A stretch of DNA of 64,000 nucleotides from Dryocosmus kuriphilus (Eukaryota; Arthropoda; Insecta; Hymenoptera; Cynipidae), in assembly GCA_038277395.1 (NCBI GenBank), contig CM076190.1, forward strand, positions 184,700,001-184,764,000, read 5' to 3'. Within the stretch, counting starts at the first letter, position 1; the number at the start of each line of letters is the position of its first letter. The notes beneath the pieces are model-generated. The model worked only from the letters and a program-made list of their open reading frames with translations, was not told the DNA's origin and ran no database searches. The translations under genes were made by a program, and so were the position numbers. Of the stretch, positions 11,701 to 22,447 are shown piece by piece.

Positions 11701-14700
11701 TTGAAGTTCCGAAAGGATTGCGTGATGCCGTGAGAAGAAAACAACCACGTTTCTGGTCAAGCGGTGACTGGCTTCTTCACCGCGATAACGCGCCAGCGCA
11801 TTCATCGAAATTTGTGCAGCAATTTTTGGCGAAACAAGATTATACAGCCTCCGTACAGTCCCGACATAGCTCCCTGCGACATTTGGTTGTTACCAAATTG
11901 AAAATGGCGCTCAAAGGAAAGCGGTTCGACGATATCGAGACGATTCAGAGTAATGCGACGCGCGAGCTGAAGGCCAGTCCAAAATCTGCGTTCGAGTACT
12001 GCTTTAAGATGTGGAAGCACCGCTGGGAGCGTGCGGTTCAATCAAATGGGGACTACTTCGAAGGGTGCCACGGCCTGGATGACGAGCAATAGCACCAACG
12101 CGGAGATATCAAGGCAGGTCGGATAGTTTTCGGACACACCCCGTACACCTGATTCTGAAGTCTTTTAAAGTTTTTTGAAGTCTTTTAAAGTCTTTTTATT
12201 CTTTAAAATTTTTTTTACTTCTCTTGAAGTCTCTGCAAGTCTTTTGAAGCCCTTTAAAATATTTTGAAGTCCTTTGAAGTCTTTGAAGTGTTTGGAATTC
12301 TTCATGAAATACTTAAAGGGATTTGAGAGGATCCCGGAGATTTTCAAGTATTTCCGGAAATTTCAAGTGATTTCAAGTACTTTTGGAGGACTTCCACGGA
12401 TTTTAAGGCTTTTCAAAGAAGTTTACAGGATTTTAAGGAACTTTAAAGATTTTTAGTTATTTTAAAAGATTCTAAAGAATTTCAGGAAATTAAAAAAATT
12501 CCATGAAGTTTCAAATAATATTGCAGTATTTCTAAGAATTCCAAGGGATTTTAAAATATTTAAAGGAATTTCAGGAGATTAAGTGATTTCTCTCCAAAGA
12601 TTTCAAAATTGTCAAGGGATTTCAAACTATTTCTACTTATTTCAATGGATCTCCACGATTTTCAAAAATTTCAAGAGATTTTAAGAAATTTTAACTGATA
12701 CCTAGATAACTTTGGGGATAAATTAAACTTTATTTCAAGGGATTTCTAAGGATTACAAAGATATTATAGAAATAAAAAGATTTCAAAGGATTTTCAAGAT
12801 TTTTAGTTAGTTTGAAGTACTTCTACTAATTTCCAAAGAATTTTAAGAAATAAATTAAACTTTATTTACAAGATTTCTACGTATTACAAAAAAATTAGAG
12901 TATTACAAAATTTTTTAAGATTTTAATTTATTTTAAAAATTCGAAATAATTTCAAGGGATTGAAAGAATTTCAAGGGGTTTCAAAGAATTTTGTAGTATT
13001 TCCAAATATTTCAAGGGATGTCGTAGTATTTCAAGAAATTTCACAAAATTTAAAGAACTATATTGAATTTCCGAAGATTTCAAACATTTCAAGGGATTTC
13101 AAAGATTTTTTGGAATTTGAACTGTTTTTTCTGATAACTTTAATGATTATGTTTAATTTAACTTATATTCAAGCAATTTCAAATGATTTCTATGTATTTT
13201 AATTAGATTGTTACAATTTCCAATGATTTCAAGAGACTTTAAAGGATTGTAACGAATTTCTAGAGAAATTTAGGAAATAAATTAAATTTTGTAACATGAA
13301 ATTGTTAAGTTAAATAAAGATGTATAATTTTGATAAATAATCAAGTAAAATTTTCTTGGATACTATGTACAAGTCGTAAGTATTATATTTAATATTAAAT
13401 ACGATTTACAAGCTATAGTAACTAAATTAATCATTATATATGTACATAATTTTTAAAAAAACATGAAAAATGTTTTTAAATTAGGAAGAGTAAACTTTAA
13501 ATTTTTTGTTCTGTAAAAAAATTGAAATTCTTGCTTGCAGTTTATATGCTCTTAATATGCTAGCAATTTTTTCAGGTCTTGAGGAACGAAAGTTTCATTG
13601 ATTTTATTTTAAAAGACAAACGAGATATACCCAGGTGTATAATTTTTGTTCGCATCATATCGTATGTCATAAAAATTCACTAGCTGTCACTGGGACATCG
13701 GCACGATTCTAGGTCTTAAATTAAGCCAAAAATACGTATAAGTTTAAGCCTTTTTTGTGAAGTCTCAATTTAAGTCCGTTTTGACTAAAAAATGATGCGT
13801 CTCAAAATTAGGCCAATCTTGGATTCAAAATAAGCCCAGCATTTTTTTGTGTATTTTAGCTTTTCTTTTCATGAAAAACGATGTCAGCAGTTTTAAAGAA
13901 CTGTTATTTTTAAACTCGGTGCCAACATTTTTGACATGGACCATTTATGCTGCCAAAAAATTCAACAACCACCTCGTTTTTTTGGTCAAAAGTAAATAAT
14001 GTTAAACATTCAGAGTGCATCCAAAGAAATATGATTGCGATATTGACTTTGCATTTTATTTATATTTACGGAAATTACCTGGAGCAGAAAGCAATGAATT
14101 ACCCCACAAGTGCCGGCTGAATTTGTTATATAAATCACTTTTCTCCATGCTTTTTGGACTTGACAAAACAGTCTTAAATTAATAATAAAAATTATAATTC
14201 AGAAATAAATAAAAAATCAATTCTAAATTGATAAACTTTATATTTACCTTCATTTGATCAGGTTCATAAATTCCAACCCAAAATTGATTAAGCAACCAGA
14301 ATCGAGATGGAGAAGCAAAGCTTTCAAAAAGATCCCATAATGTGTAGAACGCATCTAAAAACAAAAAAATTAAAAAGGCATATGGGCAAAATTGTACATA
14401 TAATTACGCTTTAGAATTAAATTAATGTTGACTCTAATTTGTGAAATCTCCTGATTCCTTTAGAAAACCTTTTTAAATATTACTACTATTTTTTATATTT
14501 TTGATAAAATTTCGAAAACGAAGTAAGATAGACTGGTAGATAAGCAAGAGAGATTTTTTATGAAATTCTCAGATGCGAAAAAATTTTTGTTTCCACATGT
14601 TCTTTACACTTATCATCGCTTCTGAAGATGACCTTTTATTTTTGAAAATCTTAAATAATTCGGTTAATTTGTACATATTTTCTTCACGTAACAGAACCTT

Positions 14701-15206
14701 AGATGAAAGTTTCTAAAACACCTAAAGATTCTTTTAATAGAAAAGCCAAAAATAATTATTTCAATATAAAATGTAGGTGCTTCAATAATAATTGAAAAAC
14801 TTTTCTCAATCTTAAACTCAAGATAACAGATGTCTAATTTTTAATTTTATACGTACCATTTTATGCAATATAAGATTAATTTTTAGGAGTTTCAAAAGTA
14901 TGGGACATCTTATCAAATTCTTGAATATTTTTGTTCAACAGAAATTGAGAAAAACACAAATATTGAATAACTCTAAAAAATACCGTTTTTTCACATTAAA
15001 AGAAGTTAAATTTTCTATATTAAATGAACAGAATTACCAGAGGAATCTTTTCCAATAAAATGTAAAGCATTCCCTAAAATAGGTAACGCCTTCGGCCCGG
15101 GAATTTTGGCAGCTTGTTTATAAAATCGAATATTTTTCATGTAGTCAAAGAGAAACAAGAGGATGAGACTCAAAATACCGATGAATAAATATAAGATCAC
15201 GGCCAT
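8654..15206 (-). CDS. CYP4-family cytochrome P450, 5' exons 1-7 (gene incomplete in window)
   Basis: This is a microsomal haem-thiolate monooxygenase of the CYP4 type; the individual substrate is unknown. Seven exons join in phase on the minus strand: 15206-15038, 14354-14248, 14172-14079, 10725-10540, 10445-10376, 8926-8800 and 8705-8654, all with GT/AG borders. They give about 268 residues: N-terminal membrane anchor (residues about 3-22), proline hinge KIPGPKALP (34-42), and the helix-C WxxxR motif as WRAHR in exon 4. A GTG just upstream is also open, but ATG 15206 gives the normal MAVILYLF start. CYP4 proteins have about 500 residues; the I-helix, ExxR and haem-Cys segments are not found in 1-8650, so the gene either continues outside the window or is truncated. 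The exon 4/5 junction reads KISLDSTMG, apparently several residues shorter than usual. Introns are loaded with mobile DNA. Confidence 0.85.
8800..8926 (-). CDS. CYP4 exon 6
   Basis: Acceptor TTAACAG, donor GTAAGC. Encodes AMARGYRIWLHSDIIFNLTK then MSKDFYKCVNWM, clearly CYP4-like. It is separated from exon 5 by a 1.1 kb inverted-repeat element. Confidence 0.85.
9020..10125. mobile_element. Inverted-repeat element of about 1.1 kb in CYP4 intron 5
   Basis: The left end (GGAGTTGAAAGTTTGGGAAA near 9041-9060) is inverted at the right end (near 10085-10105), with similarity over about 55 bp. Inside, a unit is duplicated in direct orientation with a shift of about 556 bp (ATACTGAGCCGCTATTTTG at 9291 and 9847). 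No coding frame is visible. The family is unknown. Confidence 0.55.
10376..10445 (-). CDS. CYP4 exon 5
   Basis: Acceptor TGCTTCAG, donor GTATAA. Encodes DSTMGISESSDSKMYRRYTE then CVD. It is short but in phase with both neighbours. Confidence 0.75.
10540..10725 (-). CDS. CYP4 exon 4
   Basis: Acceptor TTAAG, donor GTAAGA. Encodes VPIWRAHRKLIQPTFNPQTL with the WxxxR motif, and ends KTVSIKISL. Phase matches exons 3 and 5. Confidence 0.85.
10822..12143 (+). mobile_element. Full-length mariner transposon
   Basis: This 1322 bp element has terminal inverted repeats of about 28-30 bp. The left starts CGAGGTGTGTTCGAAAACTA and the right end is its near-exact inverse (CGGGGTGTGTCCGAAAACTA). TA follows the right end and TG precedes the left, so one target-site copy is mutated. 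Length, inverted repeats and transposase identify a mariner-type element. It lies in CYP4 intron 3, in the orientation opposite to the gene. Confidence 0.92.
11028..12092 (+). pseudogene. Inactivated mariner (DD34D-type) transposase
   Basis: Encodes the cut-and-paste transposase of the surrounding mariner. ATG 11028 starts MIERRDQRICIKFCFDLGKS. The N-terminal half carries the paired helix-turn-helix region with GRPLLATT and MTVREVENDLGI. The catalytic core shows the first Asp in VITGDESWVYGYD and the second in HRDNAPAHS. The third, in the conserved YSPDIAPCD segment (about 11850-11880), is readable only in another frame. Two in-frame stops (TAG 11391-11393 and TAA 11541-11543) and that frameshift kill the gene. 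The C-terminal helix region is otherwise intact up to 12092, so decay is fairly recent. Confidence 0.88.
12150..13270. repeat. TTTCAAG-type low-complexity block
   Basis: Degenerate short units of the form GATTTCAAGGAATTTCAA and, at the left end, their inverse (TTTGAAGTC) fill this part of CYP4 intron 3. Similar blocks occur at 31440-31660 and 32390-32600. No gene is seen. Confidence 0.7.
13271..14078. other. AT-rich CYP4 intron sequence
   Basis: Remainder of CYP4 intron 3. I see no coding or repeat feature that I can support. Confidence 0.5.
14079..14172 (-). CDS. CYP4 exon 3
   Basis: Acceptor TTTAAG, donor GTAATT. Encodes TVLSSPKSMEKSDLYNKF followed by SRHLWGNSLLSAP. The next intron (14078-10726) is expanded to 3.35 kb by a mariner and a low-complexity block. 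Confidence 0.85.
14248..14354 (-). CDS. CYP4 exon 2
   Basis: Acceptor TTTTTAG, donor GTAAAT. Encodes DAFYTLWDLFESF through WVGIYEPDQMK, a segment well conserved among insect CYP4 proteins. Confidence 0.85.
14355..15037. other. CYP4 intron 1
   Basis: AT-rich DNA between exons 1 and 2, with a GT donor at 15037-15036 and an AG acceptor at 14356-14355 on the minus strand. Nothing else is recognised. Confidence 0.6.
15038..15206 (-). CDS. CYP4 exon 1
   Basis: Encodes the signal anchor, the KIPGPKALP hinge and ILGNALHFIGKDSS. It ends in phase 1 before a GTAATT donor. ATG at 15206-15204 is the likely start. Confidence 0.85.
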
Positions 15207-15553
15207 TTTCACGAATCTGACGGACTTTTATTGACTGATCAGGAATAGAACAAAAAATTGAAAAGTATAAATGACTGAGAATTTCAAGAGTGATTCCTTT
15301 AGTGAAAATCCCCTTGCAAGGGTGAAAAGAAGACTGCGGGTTTCCCACTGAATTTACTTGTATAAACCCAGGAGAGGAAACTGTCATTATGCTTCACACA
15401 TAAATTAATTAGAAAACTATTTAGAAACGCAAACAGGCGCAGCAGCTATATGGAACAATATTTTTCGTGTACGTTGTGGTAGTCTTGCGCGACAATTGAG
15501 AAGAATTTCTTGAATCTCGCTTAAGATTACTTCCATTATCGAGAGCCTTGAAG

Positions 15554-15777
15554 CAGCGGCGGATCCAGACCGCACATTGGGGGAGCGGGGACGATCGGGC
15601 AAAGTAGTATTAAAAAGCTAAAAAAAAAAAGGTTTCCATGTACAAAAAAACGGTAACAGTCTTGCAAATATATTATTTCCACTGTTTTAATTATTTTATT
15701 ATAATCTCCAGGTAATATGAGTAGCGTTTATCACTCAAAATGTAAAATTGTGTCGTCCCTCGCTGGATCCGCCTCTG
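15554..15777. mobile_element. hAT-like MITE (224 bp)
   Basis: Termini CAGCGGCGGATCCAG and, inverted, CAGAGGCGGATCCAG form short inverted repeats. Flanks CCTTGAAG and CCTGAAGT look like an 8 bp target duplication that has lost one base. Both features fit hAT-derived MITEs. It lies upstream of the CYP4 start. Confidence 0.6.
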
Positions 15778-16687
15778 CCTGAAGTTGACATAATTTCGCA
15801 TTCTTTTGTCTAATCTTGGGTTATCTTATCGTAAAAAAACCAAGGGCACTCCACCGAGAGTCTTGTCTCTTGATTTTCTAGGCCACTGAATGAAGACTGG
15901 ATTTCCGCAACATTTGGAAAAAGGTCTAACATTGTAAAAATGGTAAAAGAATGAATTATTCAATAACTGGTGCAAAAAAAATTTAACGTTGCTGCAAATT
16001 TTATAAATCTTCTATTGCATTCTTTAAAATATACAGCCAAATTTGCAGCTATAAAAAACTCAGGTAAAGTCATTAATTTTCGTTAATTAACATTTATGCA
16101 TATAGTTTTGGAAAATAAAATTTAACATTCTTGCAAAACTGCAGATTACTTGTTAGAATTGATATGGATGACTGTAAATGTGCAACTCTCTCCGATGACG
16201 GCATAATGGATTTTCCATAATTTACAACTAAGAAAGTAATTATTTGACGAAGAAGGTCTTGAAAAAAATATAACGTGACCAAATGATTGCAAATGACTGG
16301 TTCCGTATGAGGAACGTGCTCTTAATTTCGCAGCAACCCTCGAAGTGGGCAAACTGATGAAATTTGCAATAAACGCCTTATGAAAAAATATAAAATTCTG
16401 CAAATTTTACATCTAACTCTGTTGATGTTTAAAAAAGTTTATCCAAATTTGCAACTCATGATGTGAGTGGCATGTAGATGTACACATTTTTCATTATCAA
16501 GAAGTTGCAAAATGGTCTGAAAAATTTTATAACATGCTTGCAAAATTGGACTTTATTCAGACAGATAGTTCTTATTGAAGCGACGAGTTTGCAGCAAACA
16601 GAAAATTAGGCAACATGGATCATCACATGGAGGATCAAGTCAGGGTATTAACAACACTAAAATTGCATATAAAATGCAGTTAAATAA
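15778..16687. other. AT-rich DNA with a TTGCAAA-rich dispersed repeat
   Basis: Contains recurring TTTGCA/TGCAAA motifs (15960-16620). The part 16270-16470 reappears in inverse at about 29540-29760 (both carry TAAGAGCACGTT or its inverse), so it belongs to a dispersed repeat. No gene is seen. Confidence 0.5.
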
Positions 16688-16942
16688 AGTTTTTTAAATA
16701 TAATATGATAATTCTCAATAGTAGTAAAAATTTTTGCACTAATACTCAGGTATATATTGATTTTATTCCAGGATATAAGATGAGTTACTCAGCCGTTTAC
16801 GAGAAATTAATTAATAACAATTTAAGTCCCCTCAGATGCGATCTACGTTGGCAGATATCCAACGAGGCAGTAGCGTAGCGGTAAGAGCCCTGCTTCGTAG
16901 GCGCGGGATCGCTGGATCGAATCCCGCCGCTGAACTTTTTTT
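16688..16942 (+). repeat. Repeat A, copy 1: about 255 bp unit with tRNA-like Pol III boxes
   Basis: Nearly identical to 21035-21296. It contains an A-box-like TAGCGTAGCGG (16871-16881), a B-box-like GGATCGAATCC (16914-16924) and a T7 run (16936-16942) that would terminate RNA polymerase III. Acceptor-stem pairing is absent, so it is tRNA-derived (SINE-like) rather than a functional tRNA gene. Confidence 0.6.
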
Positions 16943-19900
16943 ACATTCTCATCAGAGAAGGTATTAGATTTATTCAAAATTTGAATTTCGCGGTTTTCAT
17001 GAAATCTCCACGTTTTAAGACCTCCTGAATCGGAAAAAACGGCTTTTTTACGACGGTTTCTGTCTGTCTGTTGTCGACGTCGTTGTCGCCGCCGTCGTCG
17101 TTGTCGCCGCCGTCGTCGTTGTCGTTGAAGCCTTTTCCCGCGATAACCTTCAAAGCACTAATCGGATTGGAGTGCGCTTTGGTACACTTCTTTAGAGGGT
17201 AAAAAGAAAGGACGAGTTCGTTAGCCAGCAGTTTTTGACAAACGGTTATGGTCTTATCCATCAAAAACCGTTTTCACCAAATCAAAAAATCCATTTTCCG
17301 GCTAAAGTATGAGAAATACAAGAAAAATGTAAGAAAATAAACTTGTTCACCTCAAAAAAATCTATAAATTTTGTCCTAACCATTTTTTGATAAAATGAAC
17401 GGTTTTCGTTTTAATCAAGAAAACGCTATTAAAACTAAAAACCTCTGGTTTCCCGCCAAAATATTCAAAATACAAAAAAAATCGTAAAACAACAAAGTTG
17501 TTCAATTAAAAAATATCTACAAATTTTCTTTGAAATATTTTTTGATGAAATGCACGGTTTTTGCTTTAATCGAGAAAACGTTATTAAAAATCAAACATTA
17601 AAATTTCCTGTCAAACTATGCAAGATACGAAAAAAATGATAATAAACAAAGTTGTTCGTCTCAAAGAGATCTACAAATTTTCTTTCTATAATTTTTTTGA
17701 GCAGACGCGCAGTTTTTGAGTTATTCGTGAAACATGTTATGAAATATAAAGAACTTTTCAGCAAAACTATGCAGGATATGAGAAAATATTAACAAGCAGA
17801 ATGGTTCACTTTGGAAAGAGCTACAAAATATATTTATAAGACTCATCGTTTTACTTTTAAGAATCGAAATCCTGTATTGTGAAAATTTGGAAAATCACAA
17901 AAAAACTTTACCAATCTACAATGTGTTTTAAAAAAATGTAAGCATCGAGCGCGAAGCGTGAGTGTCATGATGAGAATGTATTCCTTAAGTGCGATAGAGC
18001 CGTAAGTAAAATAATTTCTTTTGTAATTTTTAATTTAAAGGTTTATACGATCCATAAACACCGAACGCGAAGCGCGAGTGCTGTAAATAACCTATCGAGC
18101 GCGAAGCGCAAGTCAAATGTCGAGCGCGAAGCGCCAGTGCCACCAGACGCGCGCCCTAGAAGCGCGCGATGAGAATGTGCCCGCAAATGTGCCCGTGTCG
18201 TTGTTGTTGTTGTCTTTGTAGTAGTCTGTGAACACGATACTTTCTAAGGACTAATTGGATTGGGTTGCGCTTTGGCATTCTTCTTCAGAGTCCAAAAAGA
18301 AAGGACGAGTTTGGTAACCAGCGGTTTTTGACCAACGGTCATGGTTTTATCCATCAAAAACGATTTTCAGAAAATAAAAAAATCCATTTTCCGGCTAAAC
18401 TATGCGAGATATAGAAAATATGTATATAACTAAATTGTTTATCCTAAAAAGATCTATAAATTTTGTATTAACTATTTTTTGATAAAATTCACGTTTTTCG
18501 TTTTAATCGAAAAAACGTTATTAAAAATAAAAAATTCAAATTTCCCCCCAAGCTATGCAAGATACGAAAAAATGATGAGCAAAGTTGTTCAACTCAAAAA
18601 GATCTACAAATTTTGTATCAAAGATTTTTTTATAAAATGCACGGTTTTTGTTTAGTCGATAAAATGTTATTAAAAATCAACAATACAAATTTTCCGCCAA
18701 AATATACAAGATACAAAAGAAATGATAATAAACAAAGTTGTCTACCTAAAAAAGGTCTACAAATTTTCTCCGTGGCATTTTTTTTAACAGACGCGTAGTT
18801 TTTGAGACATTCGTGAAATATGTTATGAAATATAAAGAAAACCACTTTTCAGCAAAACTATGCAAGATATGAGAAAATATTAACAAGCAGAATTGTTCAC
18901 CTTGAAAAGAGAAAGAGAATTATGAGAATGTATTCCTCAAGGGCGATAGAGCCTTAAGTAAAATCATGTCTTTTGTAATTTTTAATTGAAAGGTTTATAC
19001 GATCCATAAACACCGAGCGCGAAGCGCGAGTGCTGTAAATAGCGTATCGAGCGCGAAGCGCGAGTGCCAACGACGCGCGGCCTAGGCGCGATCATACTTC
19101 GTGCGAAGCGCGCGATGAGAATGTGCCCGCGAATGTGCCCGTATCGTTGTTGTGGTTGCCTTTGTAGTAGTCTGTGAACACGATACTTTCGAAGGACTAA
19201 TTGGATTGGGTTGCGCTTTGGCACACTTCTTCAAAGCGTAAAAAGTAAGGACGAGTTCGTTAACCAGCCATTTTTGGGCAACGGTTATGGTTTTATCCAT
19301 CAAAAACGGTTTCCACAAAATCAAGAAAACCATTTTCCGGCTAAAATGTGCGAGATACAGAAAATATGTATATAACTGAAATTTTTTATCCTAAAAAGAT
19401 CTACAAATTTTGTATCAAAGATTTTTTGATAAAACGCACGGTTTTTGTTTTAATCGAGAAAATGTTATTAAAAATCAACAATACAAATTTTCCGCCAAAA
19501 AATATACAAAATACAAAAGAAATGATAATAAAAAAAGTTGTCTACCTAAAAAAGGTCTACAAATTTTCTCCGTGGCATTTTTTTTAACAGACACGTAGTT
19601 TTTGAGATAATCGTGAAATATGTTATGAAATATAAAGAAAACCACTTTTCAGCAAAACTATGCAAGATATGAGAAAATATTGACAAGCAGAATTGTTCAC
19701 CTTGGAAAGAGAAAGAGAATGATGAGAATGTATTCCTCAAGGGCGATAGAGCCTTAAGTAAAATCATTTCTTTTGTAATTTTTAATTTAAAGGTTTATAC
19801 GATCCATAAACACCGAACGCGAAGCGCGAGTGCTGTAAATAATGTATCGAGCGCGAGTGCCAACGACGCGCGGCCTAGGCGCGATCATACTTCGTGCGAA

Positions 19901-21040
19901 GCGCGCGATGAGAATGTGCCCGCGAATGTGCCCGTGTCGTTGTTGTTGTTGTCTTTGTAGTAGTCTGTGAACACGATACTTTCTAAGGACTAATTGGATT
20001 GGGTTGCGCTTTGGCACACTTCTTTAAAGCGTAAAAAGTAAGGACGAGTTCGTTAACCAGCCATTTTTGAGCAACGGTTATGGTTTTATCCATCAAAAAC
20101 GGTTTCCACAAAATCAATAAAATTATTTTCCGGCTAAAATGTGCGAGATACAGAAAATAGGTATATAACTGAAATTGTTTATCCTAAAAAGATCTACAAA
20201 TTTTGTACTAACTATTTTTTGATGAAATTCACGGTTTTTGTTTTAATCGAGAAAACGTTTTTAAAAATTAAGAATTCAAATTTCCCGCCAAACTGTGCGA
20301 GATACAGAAAATATGTTTATCACTGAAATTGTTTATCCTAAAAAGATATACAAATTTTGTATTAACTATTTTTGGATGAAATTCACGGCTTTTGTTTTAA
20401 TCGAGAAAACGCTTTTAAAAATTAAAAATTCAAATTTCCCGACAAACTGTGCAAGATACGAAAAAATGATAATAAGCAGGGTTGTTCAACTCAAAAATAT
20501 CTACAAATTTTTTATCAAAGATTTTCTGATAGAATACACGGTTTTTATTTTAATCGAGAAAATTTTATTAAAAATCAAAAATACAAATTTCCCGCAAAAA
20601 TATGCACGATACAACAGAAATGATAATAATCAAAGTTGTTTACTTAAAGAAGGTCTACAAATTTTCTCGCTGTCATTTTTTTAACAGACGCGTAGTTTTT
20701 GAGTTATTCGTGAAATATGTTATGAAATATAAAGAAACCCACTTTTCAGCAAAACTATGCAAGATATGAGAAAATATTAACAAGCAGAATTTTTCACCTT
20801 GGAAAGAGAGAGAATGATGAGAATGTATTCCTCAAGGGCGATAGAGCCTTAAGTAAAATAATTTCTTTTGTAATTTTGAATTTAAAGGTTTATACGATCC
20901 ATAAACACCGAGCGCGTAGCGCGAGGTGAATAATCTATCGAGCGCAAAGCGCGAGTGCCAACAGACTCGCGCCCTAGACGCGCTAATACATCGCGCGAAG
21001 CGCGCGATGAGAATGTGCCCGCGAAGGGGGCAGATTTTTT
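16943..21040 (+). mobile_element. HINE/DINE-1-like repeat, tandem array of about four units
   Basis: The head starts ACATTCTCATCAGAGAAGG at 16943, and the last tail (ATGAGAATGTGCCCGCGAAG) ends at about 21040. Units restart near 18190, 19130 and 19925. The internal units lack the first 150 bp of the head, so tail and head are fused. Unit lengths of roughly 790-1240 bp differ in the number of internal subrepeats of about 150 bp (motif AAAAAGATCTACAAATTTTG). Conserved parts are the head block, the GTC microsatellite, the CGATAGAGCC block and GCGCGAAGCGC hairpins. There is no Rep/helicase gene, so the element is non-autonomous. The assignment to Helentron-associated elements is inferred from architecture. 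Confidence 0.7.
16974..17264 (-). CDS. Short Asp-rich ORF of the HINE-like repeat (copy 1)
   Basis: Begins MDKTITV with an N-terminal core of about 42 residues ending NPIS..KVI, followed by an Asp/Asn/Gly tract encoded by the GTC microsatellite, then NRQTETVVKKPFF. Comparable frames occur in at least eight other copies in this window. No known domain is recognised. It may be a chance frame kept open in a young repeat family rather than a gene. Confidence 0.3.
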   Translation of the reverse strand: MMDKTITVCQKLLANELVLSFYPLKKCTKAHSNPISALKVIAGKGFNDNDDGGDNDDGGDNDVDNRQTETVVKKPFFPIQEVLKRGDFMKTAKFKF

Positions 21041-21296
21041 GAATATAATATGATAATTCACAATAGTAGGAACATTTTTTGCACTAGTACTCAGGTACTC
21101 GTATATATTGACTATTTATTCCAAGATATAAGATGAGATATTCAGCCGTTTACGAGAAATTAATTAATAACAATTTAAGTCCCCTCAGATGCGATCTACG
21201 CTGGCAGATATCCAACGAGGCAGTAGCGTAGCGTTAAGAGCTCTGCTTCGTAAGCGCGGGATCGCTGTGTCGAATCCCGACGCTGAACACTTTTTT
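21035..21296 (+). repeat. Repeat A, copy 2
   Basis: Second copy of the 255 bp unit flanking the HINE-like array. A-box-like sequence lies at 21224-21234, a B-box-like TCGAATCC at 21270-21277 and a T6 run at 21291-21296. Confidence 0.6.
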
Positions 21297-22034
21297 ATTT
21301 AATATTTCACAATTCTTACAAATTTAGATGTTCACTTTGGAATTAATTGCAATAATTTTTTTGGTGGAAAAAGGAATTCTGGAAAAATTGTACAGGAGTG
21401 AACTTTTTTTTTAATCACTTAATTTACTTTTAAGTCGTGAAATTGCAATCGGTAACCTTCTAAGACTGAAAATTAGAATTCCATGAAGTAAAAATTCCAC
21501 AAGGTTGTTATTTCCAAATCTTATAACATAAGCAACGTAATTGGAAAATTGTCAAGTCCACAAAATGATACCTTTGAAACTTAAAAATCTGCGAAATCGA
21601 AATTCTTAAATTGTAAGACACACAAAATTTGATTGTAGTTTTCAATTCAACAAAATACAAATTTTACAATTCCCGAAGTCAAATATAAAAACCATAATTT
21701 TTGAAGAAATTCTAAGTTTCCGACATTTGAAATTAAAACAATTTTATATAAAATTTGCAAAGTATGAAAAAAATTTATTCAATTTCCAAAAAAAGATGAC
21801 AAGTTGTAAACCTTTCAATTAGTGAAATTGCAACTGTTAACCCACTGAGATTGAGCATATGAATTCCATATATTAAAAATTCTCATGGTTGTTCTTTTCA
21901 GATCTTGATATCTGAACAATTTAATAATGGAATTGGAAACTTGTCAAGTTCAAAAAATTGTAACTTAAAAAATTCAAAATCAGCAAAATTAAAATTGTTG
22001 AATTAAAAGCACACAAAACTATGATTTTATAATC
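21297..22034. other. AT-rich sequence without recognised feature
   Basis: Degenerate AAATTNAAAATT-type low-complexity sequence. I see no gene, RNA or clear mobile-element terminus. Confidence 0.45.
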
Positions 22035-22440
22035 TTTACGCGACGAAATTCCGTTTCTCGCGCCATTCTGGGAAGCGCGTGATGCATTGCCATATCGAGT
22101 AAAAACGCTTGTGGTGGGGGGTCCTGCATAGCATATGGGGGAAAAATTCGTTTGCCGTACGCGTCGTCATGCGCAGTGGGCATCTTTCGACGAGTCAATT
22201 TCGTGAGAAAAGGTAGTAGAACAGAATCTATTCTCACGCTCTCTCTCTCTCTCCCACTTTCTTTCTCGTAACAAGTGCGCTTACTTCGTGGCTTACTCTT
22301 TCGTACCAAAGCAGACTCAATCGACATTCACAAATTGTAAAAATTGCTGTTTTGAAGGTGTATCGTTCACATCGAACCGGTCCCTCTCTGCTCGTTATTT
22401 CCCATGAATGACGCGAGAAATCGAAATTTCGTCGCGTAAA
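22035..22440. mobile_element. MITE of about 406 bp with inverted termini of about 38 bp
   Basis: The left end TTTACGCGACGAAATTCCG is inverted at the right end (22402-22440). The GC-richer interior includes a CT microsatellite (22233-22252). The minus strand is open for about 100 codons, but the peptide is low in recognisable features, and I regard it as incidental. Superfamily is unknown. Confidence 0.6.
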
Positions 22441-22447
22441 TTACTGT

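Noticed and set aside
16860..16942. Functional tRNA gene
   Set aside because: A and B boxes are present, but the acceptor stem does not pair and the T stem has a mismatch.
18060..21010. Regularly recurring GAGCGCGAAGCGCGAGTG motifs as a CRISPR array
   Set aside because: Spacings are irregular, the intervening DNA is itself repeated rather than unique, there are no cas genes, and the genome is eukaryotic.
16943..21040. LTR retrotransposon with the 255 bp direct repeats as LTRs
   Set aside because: The interior has no gag or pol, no primer-binding site or polypurine tract, and consists entirely of HINE-like units; the repeats do not start TG and end CA.
22019..22327. Minus-strand 102-codon frame as a gene
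   Set aside because: It lies inside a MITE defined by inverted termini, and part of it is a translated CT microsatellite.
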